The notes beneath the pieces are model-generated. The model saw only the letters and a list, made by a program, of their open reading frames with translations, did not search any database and was not told where the DNA came from. Of a DNA stretch of 64,000 bases, positions 42,262-53,811 are shown piece by piece. Made by a program: the position numbers and the translations under genes. Within the stretch, counting starts at the first letter, position 1, and each line of letters begins with the position of its first letter. Location of the stretch: positions 93,445,103-93,509,102 of the forward strand of contig CM067373.1 in NCBI GenBank assembly GCA_034401795.1, given 5' to 3'. The stretch comes from Chaetoderma sp. LZ-2023a (lineage: Eukaryota > Mollusca > Caudofoveata > Chaetodermatida > Chaetodermatidae).

Positions 42262-42449
42262 GTAACCCGTTAACACTCATGTCAGCCAAATGTTTTTGAA
42301 AATTTACCACTGGAATGACTGGCTCGGTTACCGAGCCAGTCATTCGAGTGGTAAATTTTCACAAATATTCCTCTCTTGGTCTGCAAATTGACATTTTCTA
42401 TGTGAAAATTGAAATTTTCTTGGAACAAATTTGAGTGTTAAAGGGTTAA
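42262..42449 (+). repeat. Family B foldback, left arm deleted
   Basis: TAACCCGTTAACACTCATGT start, then straight to TTTTTGAAAATTTACCACTG; right half intact; ends GTGTTAAAGGGTTAA. Confidence 0.87.
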
Positions 42450-42799
42450 ATGGATCTCTATCAATTCACAACACACGGATGGAATCCATTTTCAGAGGTA
42501 TAGAAATTGAATACTTTTTCTATGGATTAACTCTGAACTATATAAGCAAAACACTTGATAATCAAAGCTTTCTATATCTTTGTCATTGACTATATAGATG
42601 AATCTATAGATGATGGAACACCAGTGATAGTGTATAGTATATACTGTAGTATAGTGTTAATCAATTATTATTGTCTCAAATAAGCAGGTAATGATTGATA
42701 GTCCTTTAATCGCCAATTCAGTTTTAAATTTTTTTTAAACTAAATTTAGCCAAACTTAAACAGTAGATTTACACGTACTTAATCTGTTAATTGAAATTA
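42450..42799. other. No gene seen
   Basis: Nothing recognised. Confidence 0.4.
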
Positions 42800-43016
42800 G
42801 GCTTAAAAAAACTTATTTTTTCATAGAAAGCATCAATTTGCGGAAAGATTATTTTTGAAAATATACCGCTGGAACTACTGGCTCACTTTTAGATCGATCT
42901 AGTCATTTTAATGGTGAATTTTTTTTAAAGATTTCTTTGACCTGCAGATGGACATATCTTAAAATAACTGCTAGAAAAAAGTCATTTGTCTCCGCCTTGA
43001 CCCTTGACAGTTTAAC
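42800..43016 (-). repeat. Family B foldback, strongly diverged
   Basis: TTTTTCATAGAAAGCATCAA, GGAACTACTGGCTCAC, GACCTGCAGATGGACATATC; ends CTTGACAGTTTAA. Confidence 0.65.
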
Positions 43017-43446
43017 CCATTCACTGATGAATTCGCTGAAGACCGACTATCTTATTTTCAAGCCAAACAAACATACTGATCATTATTTGGAAATGAAATT
43101 ATCGTAAAAAAAATGTACTTTTTCAGGCGTTTGTAAGTAAAATGGTTAAACAGGTTGTTTTCTAGTGCAAACAGATTCCAAAGGAAACACTTTTAGCAGT
43201 GTACGGTAGTCTTACCATAGTCGTAAGATTGCTGTTCATTTCAAGAGAATACATCTTCTAGGACTTTATATCTATCTATCAAACACAATCGATCGATCAA
43301 ATTATCTTCGGAAATATTTTTCTTCCATGAGCCTATATATGTTCATAATCATTTAGTTATAGCCATTAATGTCTAACATTAATTGACATAAAATTAATTG
43401 ATAATTTTGTAGGAGTAGCCAGTTATACATGCCTGTACAGTACAGG
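43017..43446. other. No gene seen
   Basis: Nothing recognised. Confidence 0.4.
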
Positions 43447-43655
43447 TCATAAATAACTTAACATGTTTCCAAAACAAAGACAGAGCCATTTAAGTTAGTA
43501 CAATTTTGATCATGATGTAAGAAATGGTCTGTTGAATATTTTGAACATAATTGGATCGGAAGACGCAGCACTATCTTCGAATCCAATTATGTTCAAAATA
43601 TTCAACAATAAGTTTTGTTTTTATTTTGAGATATTCTAACTTATTTCTGCGTGGT
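43447..43655 (+). repeat. Family E foldback
   Basis: ATAACTTAACATGTTTCCAA and GAGATATTCTAACTTATTTC ends; stem GTTGAATATTTTGAACATAATTGGATCGGAAGA pairs with TCTTCGAATCCAATTATG and TTCAAAATATTCAAC. Confidence 0.85.
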
Positions 43656-43929
43656 ACTGTGTTATATATCATAAATACGTCCCACATCTAATTAACTATA
43701 TGGTGATATTTTTGTAAGTGAAGGCATAATTTAGAATTTGACATTTGCATACCATATATCCCTATGTAAATTAAAAATTGTATAGTTGTTGGCAAAAATG
43801 TATAGCAATTAATGATAACACTGAAGAAAATAAATCCATGATAAATTGCAATAGTGTACAAATTTTGCATAGCAGATACAGCTATGCATGTTCCAGAATG
43901 TATAGCCACTGCCTAAATATGTGTAGCAA
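43656..43929. other. No gene seen
   Basis: Repeated TGTATAG(T/C)-type phrases on a simple AT-rich background. No coding signal. Confidence 0.4.
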
Positions 43930-44317
43930 ATGGACCCTTCTATTTTTAACTATGCCACGCCCATCTCTAGCTAACCTCCACGCACACCTCGCTCGTGTTG
44001 GGATCGATCGATCTCTGAACTCCCTGACTATCAATTGCCAGAAAACTACACATAAGCTATTGAATATTTTGGAACTAATTTGACTGACCGCTAGACAGCA
44101 ACGTCGTTCAGTCAAATTAGTTTCAAAATATTCAACAGCATGTTTATTAAATAGTAGAGCCATACAATTCATACAGTGGGTCAGACTATTAAGAATTAAA
44201 GACAGGCCAAATAGAATCATTTACATGTATGATGTAATGATTATGATGTCATCCTACATGCCACTTAGCTGATTATGAGGTCAGATGATCGATGGATACA
44301 CTGGAGAGGTGAATTCA
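43930..44317 (+). repeat. Family A copy, left member of an inverted pair
   Basis: TGGACCCTTCTATTTTTAAC start, GTTGGGATCGATCGATC, stem GAATATTTTGGAACTAATTT / AAATTAGTTTCAAAATATTC, distal tip ACACTGGAGAGGTGA. It runs directly into the next copy. Confidence 0.88.
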
Positions 44318-44703
44318 CCTTTCCAGATTACCCACCCATCATATGACGTCATAATGAACTACGTGCTGTGTACAATGACACCATAATGAATGACGTAGAT
44401 AAGTACGTCACGAACGCATATTTGATGACGGTCTATGGGCTGTTGTACAAATTGTTTGCTTTTACTATTTAATAAATATTCTGTTGAATATTTTGAAATT
44501 AATTTGACTGGGCGCTGTTGCTGCCTATGGCAGCAACAGCACCCAGTCTAATTAGTTGCAAAATATTCAACAGCTTCCCTGTATAGTTTTCAGGAAATTG
44601 ATAGCTAGGGCATTCGGGGATCGATCAATCCAAACACGGCGAGGTGTGGGTGGAGCGTAGCTAGTGATGGGCGGGGCATGGCTAAAAATGGAAAGGTCCA
44701 TCG
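44318..44703 (-). repeat. Family A copy, right member of an inverted pair
   Basis: Begins ATTCACCTTTCCAGATTACC, TGACGTCA at 44344-44351, full hairpin with GTTGCTGCCTATGGCAGCAAC loop, tip ATGGAAAGGTCCATCG. Opposite orientation to the copy it abuts. Confidence 0.9.
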
Positions 44704-44960
44704 AGATGCGATACTAGATATATGATGCCCTGTATGTTATGGTGTCCTTCTTTTGACCTTGTTTTAGTGTTAGATGGATTTATCTTGGATCTTACATGAA
44801 TATAGATTATACTAAGTCAATATTTCTGCTGTTTATTTCAATCCTCTTCTAGTTATATTCAATAAAGATTGCAATTAGGGAGATATTTGAAAACTCTTCC
44901 ACGATAAGGCTGCCTCATCACGTCAGCGAGAAGATCATTCTTCAGAGTATCAGTTATTTT
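44704..44960. other. No gene seen
   Basis: Nothing recognised. Confidence 0.4.
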
Positions 44961-45176
44961 TAGCCCTTTAATGGTCAAATTTTGCCAAGAAAATCTAATT
45001 ATTTGCTTATCAAGTGTCGTTTTGCAGACAAAAAACTGATTATTTTTTTTAATTTTCCTTTGTGCATAACTGAGTCGGTTATCAAGCCAGCCATTCGAGT
45101 AGTAAATTTTCCAAAAATAATCTCCTGGCCTGCAAATTCCATTGATTTTGAGGCTGGCTAAACTATTAAAGGGTCA
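44961..45176 (-). repeat. Family B foldback, diverged
   Basis: CCCTTTAATGGTCAAATTTT start, ACTGAGTCGGTTATCAAGCC centre, ends CTATTAAAGGGTC. Confidence 0.75.
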
Positions 45177-46394
45177 ATGAACAGAAGAGGACATTTTTCC
45201 ATGTCTGAAACAATTTTCTAGCTGTCACCAAGAACAACCATTGATCAGAAACGGTTCGTTCAGAATTGAATATGGGCAAGGTTAAAAGCTGATTGTGTCC
45301 GTATTGAAAGTTATGATGCTGTGAGCTGTCTTTTAAATAAACACATACAAGTATGTAAACAGAGCTCCACCAGTTTTCAGTCAAATTAGTGTGAAAATAT
45401 ACAGCAGATTATTATCTTGTACAATATAACATTATATTGCCAATATACAGAGGGGTGTATTATAAGTAGAGCGAAATTATAGGCAGTATCCCGAAAGCAT
45501 AATTTAGAAATTTAGATTATAATTTCCCGTCTACCTTTGGTCCGGTATGACCGTGATTTGACAGTGTGCATAATACAAGCTTGACTTATTTATACAAGGA
45601 CTGCAATATATCTGATCGATATAGAAAAGGAGAAAATTCATTAGCAGTAAGGTCACACACAATTTTATCCTTCCTGCCTCCTGTGATAGACGTAGACGTC
45701 TTGTGTTAGATCAAGACTCGGCCCTCTATCCCCTCCGCACCACACCCCACCTAATCTTTGTCTCCCATTTTTGCTAAAAATTTAGCGTGAGTCACATTAT
45801 GACGCACCGCATATAATTATTCTGCCTTCATCGTCCCGATCAGCTTCAAAGTGTGTTACTGTAAAGACCACAGAGAATGACATTTTTGGTTCAGAGTTGC
45901 TCCAGATAAAATGGCTGTATTTAACTATATCTTACAGAATCACTTAAATTATATTTTTCTCCGAATAAGACATCACGAATCACTTCTGTAATTTGGTATC
46001 AAAATTTAGAGCGGCCGATTTTAGAGACGCAAATTTCTGTCTGGCGAAGAAAATTACATGCATAGAAAAGTGATTTGTAGGCGCAGAGGCTTTTTCCTAC
46101 CCAGAATGCCCAGTGGTAAAGATATGATTGACATTATAATAAAGGTTTTGCTATAAAGATTTTATGGGGTAGCTATGTAAACAGTTTTAAGGAGATCTGA
46201 ATAGCATTTAAGGCTTATATATAGCTGTTCAGTAACAGGCACTCTGCTAGCCTAGACCATAATAATCAGTTATTACTGGCTCCAAAAAGTATTCCTGTGT
46301 CTAGCAGAAAAACTGAAGTCTAGGATATTAAATGGGAGGGTACCCATGTTGAACAGAAATGTTTTATGGGTATTTTGTCATTTCAAATTGGGAT
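45177..46394. other. No gene; one hairpin arm
   Basis: AGTCAAATTAGTGTGAAAATA at 45380 is a lone common-core arm. 45650-46110 has somewhat higher GC with no open frame of note. Confidence 0.4.
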
Positions 46395-46476
46395 TTAACC
46401 CTTCAACACTCAAGCCAGCCAAATATGGCTTCTACAGTGGCCTTGAAAAATGTCCATTTGCAGGCCAAGTGATTTT
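46395..46476 (+). repeat. Family B left part, split by family C
   Basis: TTAACCCTTCAACACTCAAG, GTGGCCTTGAAAAATGTCC, TTGCAGGCCAAGTGATTTTT, then TTAGCTCACC begins. Confidence 0.88.
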
Positions 46477-47908
46477 TTAGCTCACCTGGCCAGAATGACC
46501 AAGTGAGCTTATGCCATGGCAACTGTCCGTCCGTCTGTCCATCCGTCGTCCGTCCATCAACTTTTGCTTTAAAATGTATCTCCTCCTATACCGCCTGGCA
46601 GATTGTAATCAAATTTGGTTAGAAGGATCCTATGTAGGTAGGCTCTAGAACTTCTATTCAGATTTTTGATTCGTCAATTTTTTGGCTGAAAATCTTAGAT
46701 TTTATAAAAATCTACCGGAAAGTGTCAAAACGCATCTCCTCCTTAGCTTTTTGACAGAATTCAGCCAAATTTGTCTTGAACGGTCCTATTGTGGTAGGTT
46801 CTAGAAATTCTATTCAGATTTTTGATTCGTCAATTTTTTGGGTGAAAATCTTAGATTTTGTAAAAAATTTACCGGAAAGTGTCAAAATGCATCTCCTCCT
46901 TAGCTTCTTGACAGATTTCAACTGAATTTGCCTGGAAGGATCCTATCATGGTAGGCTCTAGAACTTGTATTCAAAATTTTGATTGGTACATTTTTTTGGT
47001 GAAAGTGTCGGAGCGTATCTCCTCCTTAACTTCTTGAGAGATTTCAGCCAAATTTGTCTTGAAGGATCCTATGGATCTAGGCTCTGGAACCTCTATTCAA
47101 ATTTTTGATTGATCAATTTTTTGGTTAAAATATTTGATTTTGTAAAAAATTTACCGGAAAGTGTCAAAATGCATTACTTCCTTAGCTTCTTGATGGATTT
47201 TAACTAAATTTGTGTGGAAGAATTCTACAGTAGTATGCTCTAGAATTTCTATTCAAAATTTTGACTGGTAAATTTTTTGGGGTGAAAATCTGAGATGTGT
47301 AAAAATAAAACCGGAAAGTGTCACATGTCTCCTCCTTAGCTTCTTGACTGATTTCAACTAAATTTGCCTGGAAAGATCCTATAGTGGTGGGCTTTAGAGC
47401 TCCTGTTTAGAATTTTGATTGGTCAATTTGTGGGGTGAAAATCTTAGTTTTGTAAAAAAAAACCTAGCCAGAAATTGTCAAAATGCATTTCGTCCTTAGC
47501 TTCTTGACAGATTTCAACCAAATTTGCCTTTAAGGATTCTTCTATAGAGGTAGGCTCTAGAGCCACTATTCAGATTTTTGATTGGTCAATTTATTTGCGT
47601 GAAAAGTTGTCGAACCATATCTCCTCGTTAGCCACTTGATGGATTTCAACGAAATTTGGCTAGAAGGACCATATGGCTGTAGCTTCTAGAACATCTATTC
47701 AGAATTTTGGTTTGTCAAATTTTAGTGGGTCAAATTGTCATGGTAGATTTACTAAGATCTTATTTCGAAGACTATTCCCTATTAAAACATAGAATCTATC
47801 TGTCATCCTGTAGAGGTGTCACGAAATATATTTTCATGAGATATGAACTACCCAGTATTTCAAATGCTAATGTTGCAGGTGAGTGACAGGCCATTAGGCC
47901 TCTTGTTT
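46477..47908 (+). repeat. Family C copy with internal tandem units
   Basis: TTAGCTCACCTGGCCAGAAT to CAGGTGAGTGACAGGCCATT and AGGCCTCTTGTTT. The interior, ~46570-47740, is made of about seven diverged units of ~150-160 bp, each with TCTCCTCCTTAGCTTCTTGA, AAATTTGCCTGGAAGGATCC, TAGGCTCTAGAAC, TTGATTGGTCAATTTTTTGG and CCGGAAAGTGTCAAAA. Confidence 0.88.
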
Positions 47909-48056
47909 AATTTACCACTGGAATGACTGGCTCTCTAATAGAGGCTGTCCTTTCAGTGGTAAATTTAAAAAAATAATCTTATCTTGGTCTGAAACTGGAC
48001 ATTTTTTATTAAAAAATTTGAATTTTGGTTATCAAATTTGAGGATTAAGGATTAAA
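47909..48056 (+). repeat. Family B right part, split by family C
   Basis: AATTTACCACTGGAATGACT onward completes the copy that starts at 46395; ends GAGGATTAAGGATTAA. Confidence 0.85.
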
Positions 48057-48441
48057 AGACTTGTCCTCGTGAATGATTAAGTTCATCTGTGCATTGTCAC
48101 TTTGAAATGGTGACAGCAACAGCTTTTAGGAACACCCCCCCTCCCTCCCTCTTTCGTCAATGTCTTTGTGGCTGATCCATTTGTAATGATATGATGCATA
48201 CGGTGTCAGAGAAACAAATTTACTATGTTGTAATCTGCGGTAATTTATCCATAATTCATGATGATTAAATGAAGATGAAATGATTAGTTACTTTGGGAAT
48301 CGTGGGACATGGGTGTGGCATATGTGTGATTGCTGTTGCAATGTGTTTAGGCATTGAACATATTTAATATTTCAATTTGACTTTCTTTATAATAATGTAC
48401 CTGTTTTCTGCTTTTGCTTTTCAATATTAAGGTTGCCTAGT
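48057..48441. other. No gene seen
   Basis: Includes a C-rich tract CACCCCCCCTCCCTCCCTC at ~48135. Nothing else recognised. Confidence 0.4.
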
Positions 48442-48681
48442 TTAACCCTTTAACCCTCAAATCTGTTCAAGAAAATTTCAATTTTCTCATAGAAAATATC
48501 TATTTGCTGACCAAGAGAAAACTATTTCTGAAAATTTACCACAGGAATGCCTGGCTCGGTTATCGAGCCAGTCATTCCAGTGGTAAATTTTCAGAAATAG
48601 TCATCTCTTTGTCTGCAAATGGACATTTCTCAAGACAACTGCAGAAGCCGTTTTTGACTGATATGAATATTAAAGGGTTAA
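48442..48681 (-). repeat. Family B foldback, sharing its end with the next copy
   Basis: TTAACCCTTTAACCCTCAAA start; centre ATGCCTGGCTCGGTTATCGA; ends TATTAAAGGGTTAA. Confidence 0.9.
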
Positions 48682-48908
48682 TACTCAAGCCAGCCAAAAT
48701 CAGACTTTGCTGTGCTCTTGAGGAATGTCCATTTGCAGATCAACAGAAGACTATTTTTTGGAAATTTACCACTAGAATACCTGGCTCAATAACAGAGCGA
48801 GTCATTCCAACAGCAAATTTTCAAAAATAGCCTCTTAGCCTGTGAATGGAAATTCAATAAACAAGATTTTTTATTTTCTTAATAAATCTTGACCAGTAAA
48901 ACTGTTTA
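48678..48908 (+). repeat. Family B foldback, inverted next to the previous copy
   Basis: TTAATACTCAAGCCAGCC start; centre ATACCTGGCTCAATAACAGA; end CAGTAAAACTGTTTAA. Confidence 0.82.
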
Positions 48909-49060
48909 AAATGTTAAATTCACCAAAGATTCTAAAATTTAATATTTAATATCATTCAATTATAACGTACATTTCAGGTTATAAATGACAATTTATTAAA
49001 TGATTCCTCTATTTTTCAAGATTCTTTATTTTTCATTCTAAAGTTTAAACACCAAAACCA
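48909..49060. other. No gene seen
   Basis: AT-rich; nothing recognised. Confidence 0.4.
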
Positions 49061-49205
49061 TTTTCTGTTGATTATTTAAAAATTATTTTGAAAAGCAGTA
49101 ATTATGCTTTGCATTAAATTAATTTTAAAACATTCAACAGCTTTTAAACCTCTCAGTCTTTCTACGTATTGTGTGAAATTGAGATACCGGGCTTGTATTA
49201 AATGT
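49061..49205. repeat. Family I hairpin copy
   Basis: TGTTGATTATTTAAAAATTA / TAATTTTAAAACATTCAACA, then TGTGTGAAATTGAGATACCG flank. Confidence 0.55.
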
Positions 49206-49435
49206 ATAGCTTAACAGATTGGCATTTTAATAATTGATATAATTATTTAAATCGTTCTACTTGTATTGCACCTCCCCTTTTAACATAACCATACATTTAA
49301 ATAATTAAAAAGCATTCTATTAAAAAAATTTATTAGAATATTACTTGTTACGGTCACAAATTTTTGATAGAATTACCGATTTAAAGGGCAAGATATTAAG
49401 AACATTTAGATCTTTGCATCACAAATTTACATTTA
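49206..49435. other. No gene seen
   Basis: AT-rich; nothing recognised. Confidence 0.4.
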
Positions 49436-49582
49436 TAGGCCATTGAAGAAGACTATTTTAAAAATTTACCTCTAGAATTCCATTGCAAAAATTCAAAAAA
49501 ATCGTCTTCTTGACCTGTAGATAGATATGATATAGATTATATAGCCTCAATACCAAATGCTGGTTTTGCCATTAGCAGGTTA
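49436..49582 (-). repeat. Family B remnant
   Basis: AAGAAGACTATTTTAAAAAT and ATCGTCTTCTTGACCTGTAG; loop region lost; ends AGCAGGTTAA. Confidence 0.6.
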
Positions 49583-50171
49583 AATAGTATCTTAACCTGC
49601 TCTCTGCGCTTATTTATTTTCATGTCAATATTGTAGATCCATAATTGTCACATTGACTAATTTATAACAAGACGTTCTATTTATAATGATTTACTGTTTT
49701 TGTTGGTTCATAGCCCAATTAATTTACACAGCCTGTTATGATTAATTTAAATTATTGTATAAAGTCTTGTTGACTGAAATTAAATTGTAATTAATTGACA
49801 CCTGCTTATGATGATATTTATTAATGGGATCCTAGTAAATCTTCTCATGAATCTAATCTGTTACCAGGACTGCTATTGCGGCCAGGGAGGCACATTTTGG
49901 CCGCCTCTGTGATTAATCTTTTCACCAGGTAGATGTGTCAAGATGGGTGTCAAGATGGACACAGACTGATAGCTATCATGTCCTGTTTGGATGTTTTTAT
50001 GAGTGTGCTCTATTGCCAGATAGTAGCTGGTTTATTCTGATTAATGGGCACTCACTTTCAATTCATGTGCACTCTGCAGGCACAGTTGTATTCAGTTTAT
50101 GTATTTATAGAGTGTTTATACCTATTTGTATCCTGTCAAATACTCGCATATAAATTATCACATTTCATTCT
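49583..50171. other. No gene assigned
   Basis: Frames of 72 and 97 codons at 49935-50337 overlap and run into a foldback. No domain seen. Confidence 0.35.
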
Positions 50172-50372
50172 TAACCCTTACAACTCTGATGTCAATATTC
50201 TGTCTTTTACGGCGTCAATAGCAAAGAAACTGGTGTACATTTTTCAACAATTTTGGTGGACGATGTTGCTGTCTATGACAGCACCATCTCCCACCAAATT
50301 TGTTGAAAAATTAACACCAGTTCATCTTTTAATTTAATTTGAAGATTTATAATTTTAACACCAGAGTGGGCT
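50172..50372 (+). repeat. Family F foldback, copy 1
   Basis: TTAACCCTTACAACTCTGAT start. Stem AAACTGGTGTACATTTTTCA / TGAAAAATTAACACCAGTT with GATGTTGCTGTCTATGACAG loop; ends TTTTAACACCAGAGTGGG. Sequence closely matches 61335-61545. Confidence 0.85.
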
Positions 50373-50384
50373 TTAACTGCCGTG

Positions 50385-50720
50385 GCGATGCAAGCCACCA
50401 AACAAGAAATTCAATGGGAAATAACTCTGGACATGCTGAATATTTTGAAAACTATTTTTATTGAAAGTTGTAGCGGTTTTACTGAAAGTTATATAAGTAA
50501 TATATACTATATGGAGATTTTAAAAACCTAGTGATTATTTTGAAAATGATTTTTCTCACAGGCAGACTGCTTACATATATAGAACCTTCCAGACTAGAAA
50601 TGACAAACTCTAACATATAAGGACTATCCTGTTGAACATTTCCTAACCAATTTGACTTTAACGGCCTATGGTAACAACAGCTCTCAGTCAAATAGTTTTC
50701 TAAATAATTATATTCAATAA
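50385..50720. repeat. Family J hairpin remnants
   Basis: GGGAAATAACTCTGGACATG, CTGAATATTTTGAAAACTAT, later CTGTTGAACATTTCCTAACC and AGTCAAATAGTTTTCTAAAT. Two broken stems. Confidence 0.5.
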
Positions 50721-50896
50721 CTCTCCTGTCTAGTTGTCTTAGAATTGAGACACTAGAATTTTAATAGTTAAATTTATTTAACAACTGTTTGATAAACAAA
50801 ATATATTTGAACATTATTTTTATTCAGGGCATTATAATTATAACATGCAATGCTTAGCATGTACAATATTATTAGATGAGCGCCAGTATTACTATC
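50721..50896. other. No gene seen
   Basis: Nothing recognised. Confidence 0.4.
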
Positions 50897-51136
50897 TTAA
50901 CCCGTTAACCCTCAAATTTGTTCAAGAAAATTTTTATTTTCTCATAAAAAATGTCCATTTGCAGACCAAGAGAAGAGTATTTTTGAAAATTTACTACTGG
51001 AATGACTGGCTCGATTATCGAGCCAGTTATTCCAGTGGTATATTTTCAAAAATACTCTTCTCTTGGTCTGCAAATGGACATTTCTCCAGACCACTGCAGA
51101 TGCGGTTTTTGGCTGATATAATTGTTACAGGGTTAA
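50897..51136 (-). repeat. Family B foldback
   Basis: TTAACCCGTTAACCCTCAAA start; centre ATGACTGGCTCGATTATCGA; the outer arm AGAGAAGAGTATTTTTGAAA pairs with TTTCAAAAATACTCTTCTCT, a GAGTATT/AATACTC variant matched on both arms. Confidence 0.9.
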
Positions 51137-51985
51137 TAGCAACAGTCTCCACTACCTTGTTGTATTACAATGCAATACCTGGAAATTCAATTGAATTCTC
51201 TAGCTGCCATATCCTAACAAAGTTTTAACTTTTATAATGCCTAATATACACATGCTTAACACTTTATTAAGGGATCCTCATCGCCGATTAACTGGCACCA
51301 TACCACACAGGTTTTCAAGCAAGGCTGAGGAGGCTTTTGATGGAGACCATGCGGAACTGGAGTATCTTCTCTTTCTTTAAATTTCAAGTCGGACAAAAGA
51401 TTTCAATAATAAGCAGAGCACATCTGCCAACTTTTGAAAGCCACTTAGAAGGGACTTCTATTGATCAGCTAGAAAAACATTTAGAAAGTTGAATGAATAG
51501 CCCGGTAGGGGGTGCTTACAAAAGCTGGATACAATGGCCAAAACGCCAGGAGTAAGGAACCATGGCTCCACACACCATTCCATTTACAGACCGCTTTAAA
51601 AATTTTTTTAACACATTTTAATTTCTGAAATTCAAGATTGTTTACTATGCACTTTTGTTAAGTTGATTCTGATTATTCTAGAAAGAATTTGACTGGAATT
51701 TGTTGCTGCCATTGATACAAGTAGCAATATTCTTTCATTGAAATTCTTTTCCACGTCATTAGCTAGTTCCATACAAAAGTCGCTCAATGTCCACATTCTA
51801 TGAAAGTGAAAATGAAATGGTTAATGCAATTCCTTAGTAAACATATTATGTGAAGAGGTATTCTGCTGTGATTTGATTGACAGTTACAAGATGTTTAGAG
51901 TAATGTGTACACAGTCGTCACCATGTCTCGCGGTTACTAGTGTCAAAGCTGACACACATCTTCACAGCATTTTCACCTATTATGC
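51137..51985. other. No gene; one degraded hairpin
   Basis: Hairpin remnant at 51672-51752 (AGAAAGAATTTGACTGGAAT, GTTGCTGCC). The rest is unassigned. Confidence 0.4.
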
Positions 51986-51989
51986 AATA

Positions 51990-52024
<35 letters not shown>
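51986..52024. repeat. (AAT)n microsatellite
   Basis: About twelve AAT/ATA trinucleotides. Confidence 0.95.
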
Positions 52025-52029
52025 TAACT

Positions 52030-52480
52030 GCCAATGTGCTTAGTGGCTCCATGACCTAGATATTTGACCCTTTAACCTGAGACTTCTAGGCTTCTAGCCC
52101 ACCACTATATACTCATAAGGGTGTGCCAAATTTCGTAATTCAATCTTCTTGCATTCCAGAGATATTGCCAAAAATGGGTATTCTGAAACATTCTTAGTAA
52201 CCCCATGGTCTAGATATTTCACTCTGACCTGAAGCACAAACTATTTCTCACTAGCCACAATATGAATGAAAGAATTTGCCAAATGTATTGATTCTACCTT
52301 CTTGTCTTCATGAACTGTAGCCAAAGGTGTATTCCAGTGTACAATGTACCCACATTTGTATAATGACCTCATGAAATATATATTTGACATGAAAATCATA
52401 TTCTGTCTATCCACCTACAATATCATTGTCTGTGCTATATTTGGTGATTTTACCTTCTAACGCTCCGGAGATATGCTGCA
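52030..52480. repeat. Diverged tandem repeat
   Basis: CCATGACCTAGATATTTGAC and CCCATGGTCTAGATATTTCA begin two units of ~150 bp, each continuing with GTGCCAAAT/TTGCCAAAT, TTCTTGCATTCC/CTTCTTGTCTTC and GATATTGCCAAAA/GTAGCCAAAG. Confidence 0.5.
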
Positions 52481-52849
52481 GACAGACAGATGGATGGCAA
52501 CAGCCACAATACTCACGCTGACCTTCGGTGTGATTTCCTTGTGTTTGATTCACCTATAGCAATTAGAAATGTTCCTGATTTTCTGGATTTTTTTTGGTTT
52601 ATGACATTATTTACATATCCAAAACTACCCAACAATGTATCTTGCATTTCTCATTTCACATTGTGCCGGTCATTCGATACATCGTCCTTCCACTAACATC
52701 TATACATGTCTTGAATTTCCCTCATTAGTTCATTTCTGATCAGTGGACAATTTATCCTTTTATTCTCTAGCTTATTTTATTTATGACAAAATATACAAGC
52801 ATAGAGGTGTGGTCATGGGCTTTGAGAAAAGGTACAGTGACTGACAGAA
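52481..52849. other. No gene seen
   Basis: A 68-codon frame (52490-52696) has no recognisable content. Confidence 0.4.
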
Positions 52850-53205
52850 TGGACCTTTCCAGTTTATCCAGCCATCATATGATGTCATAAACAACTACGT
52901 GACGCATATCATGACGTCATAATCATTACATCATGAATGACTCGATTTAGTCCATCTTTGCTATGTAATAAACATGCTGTTGAATACATTGAAACTGATT
53001 TGATTGGGCGCTGTTGCTGCCATTGGCATAGGCAGCAACAGCACCCAGTCAAACTAGTTTCAAAATATTCAACAGCTTACCTGAACAGTTTCCTGGAAAT
53101 TGATAGTCATGGAGCTCAGAAATCGGTCAATCCCAACACAAGCGAGGTGTGGGTGAAGCTTAGCTAGGGATTGGCGGGACATAGCTAAAACTGGAAAGGT
53201 CCATT
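52850..53205 (-). repeat. Family A copy, full length
   Basis: AATGGACCTTTCCAGTTTAT start and AAACTGGAAAGGTCCATTG end form a ~20-base inverted end. TGACGTCA at 52912-52919; loop GTTGCTGCC...GGCAGCAAC. The best-preserved copy in the window. Confidence 0.93.
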
Positions 53206-53577
53206 GCGCAATCAGCAAGCAGAAGTCATTCAATCTAATGACATAATAAGTTGACCCGCTCCCCTGGATATATGAATAATGCAATGAACGTTTGCAAGCA
53301 ACTGCATCAGCACATTTTAGCAAATGAGTAGCTGCATGCCACAGTATCGAAGATCAACGATCAAATGACATAATTTACATGTATCACCACATGTTTTGTC
53401 GTGTACCATATTCTAGCCAATAGGTCAGAGTTCAAGTACAGGTGAGCGATCACACACTGCTTCCTGATTGGACTGCGCTTATATATGGTATTTTGAAACA
53501 GTTTCACGACATGCTTTTTTAGTACTGTCTGATCGCTTATGTCGCGTAATTGTTTCTTTATCTCATATATAACTCGA
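53206..53577. other. No gene seen
   Basis: A 76-codon minus frame at 53361-53591 has no recognised domain. Confidence 0.4.
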
Positions 53578-53811
53578 AGGTTATCCCTCAAATTTATTCA
53601 AGAAAATTTAAATTTTCTCATAGAAAATGTGCATTTGCAGACCAAGACAAGACTGGTTTTGAAAGTTTACCACTGAATTTACTGGCTCGGTTATCGAGTC
53701 AGTCATTCCAGTGATAAATTTTCAGAAATAGTCTTCTCTTGGTCTGCAAATGGACATTTCTCAAGACCATTGCAGAAGCAGTTTGTGCTAATATGAGTGT
53801 TAAACGGTTAA
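53578..53811 (-). repeat. Family B foldback
   Basis: GTTATCCCTCAAATTTATTC start; centre TTTACTGGCTCGGTTATCGA; ends GTGTTAAACGGTTAA. Confidence 0.85.
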
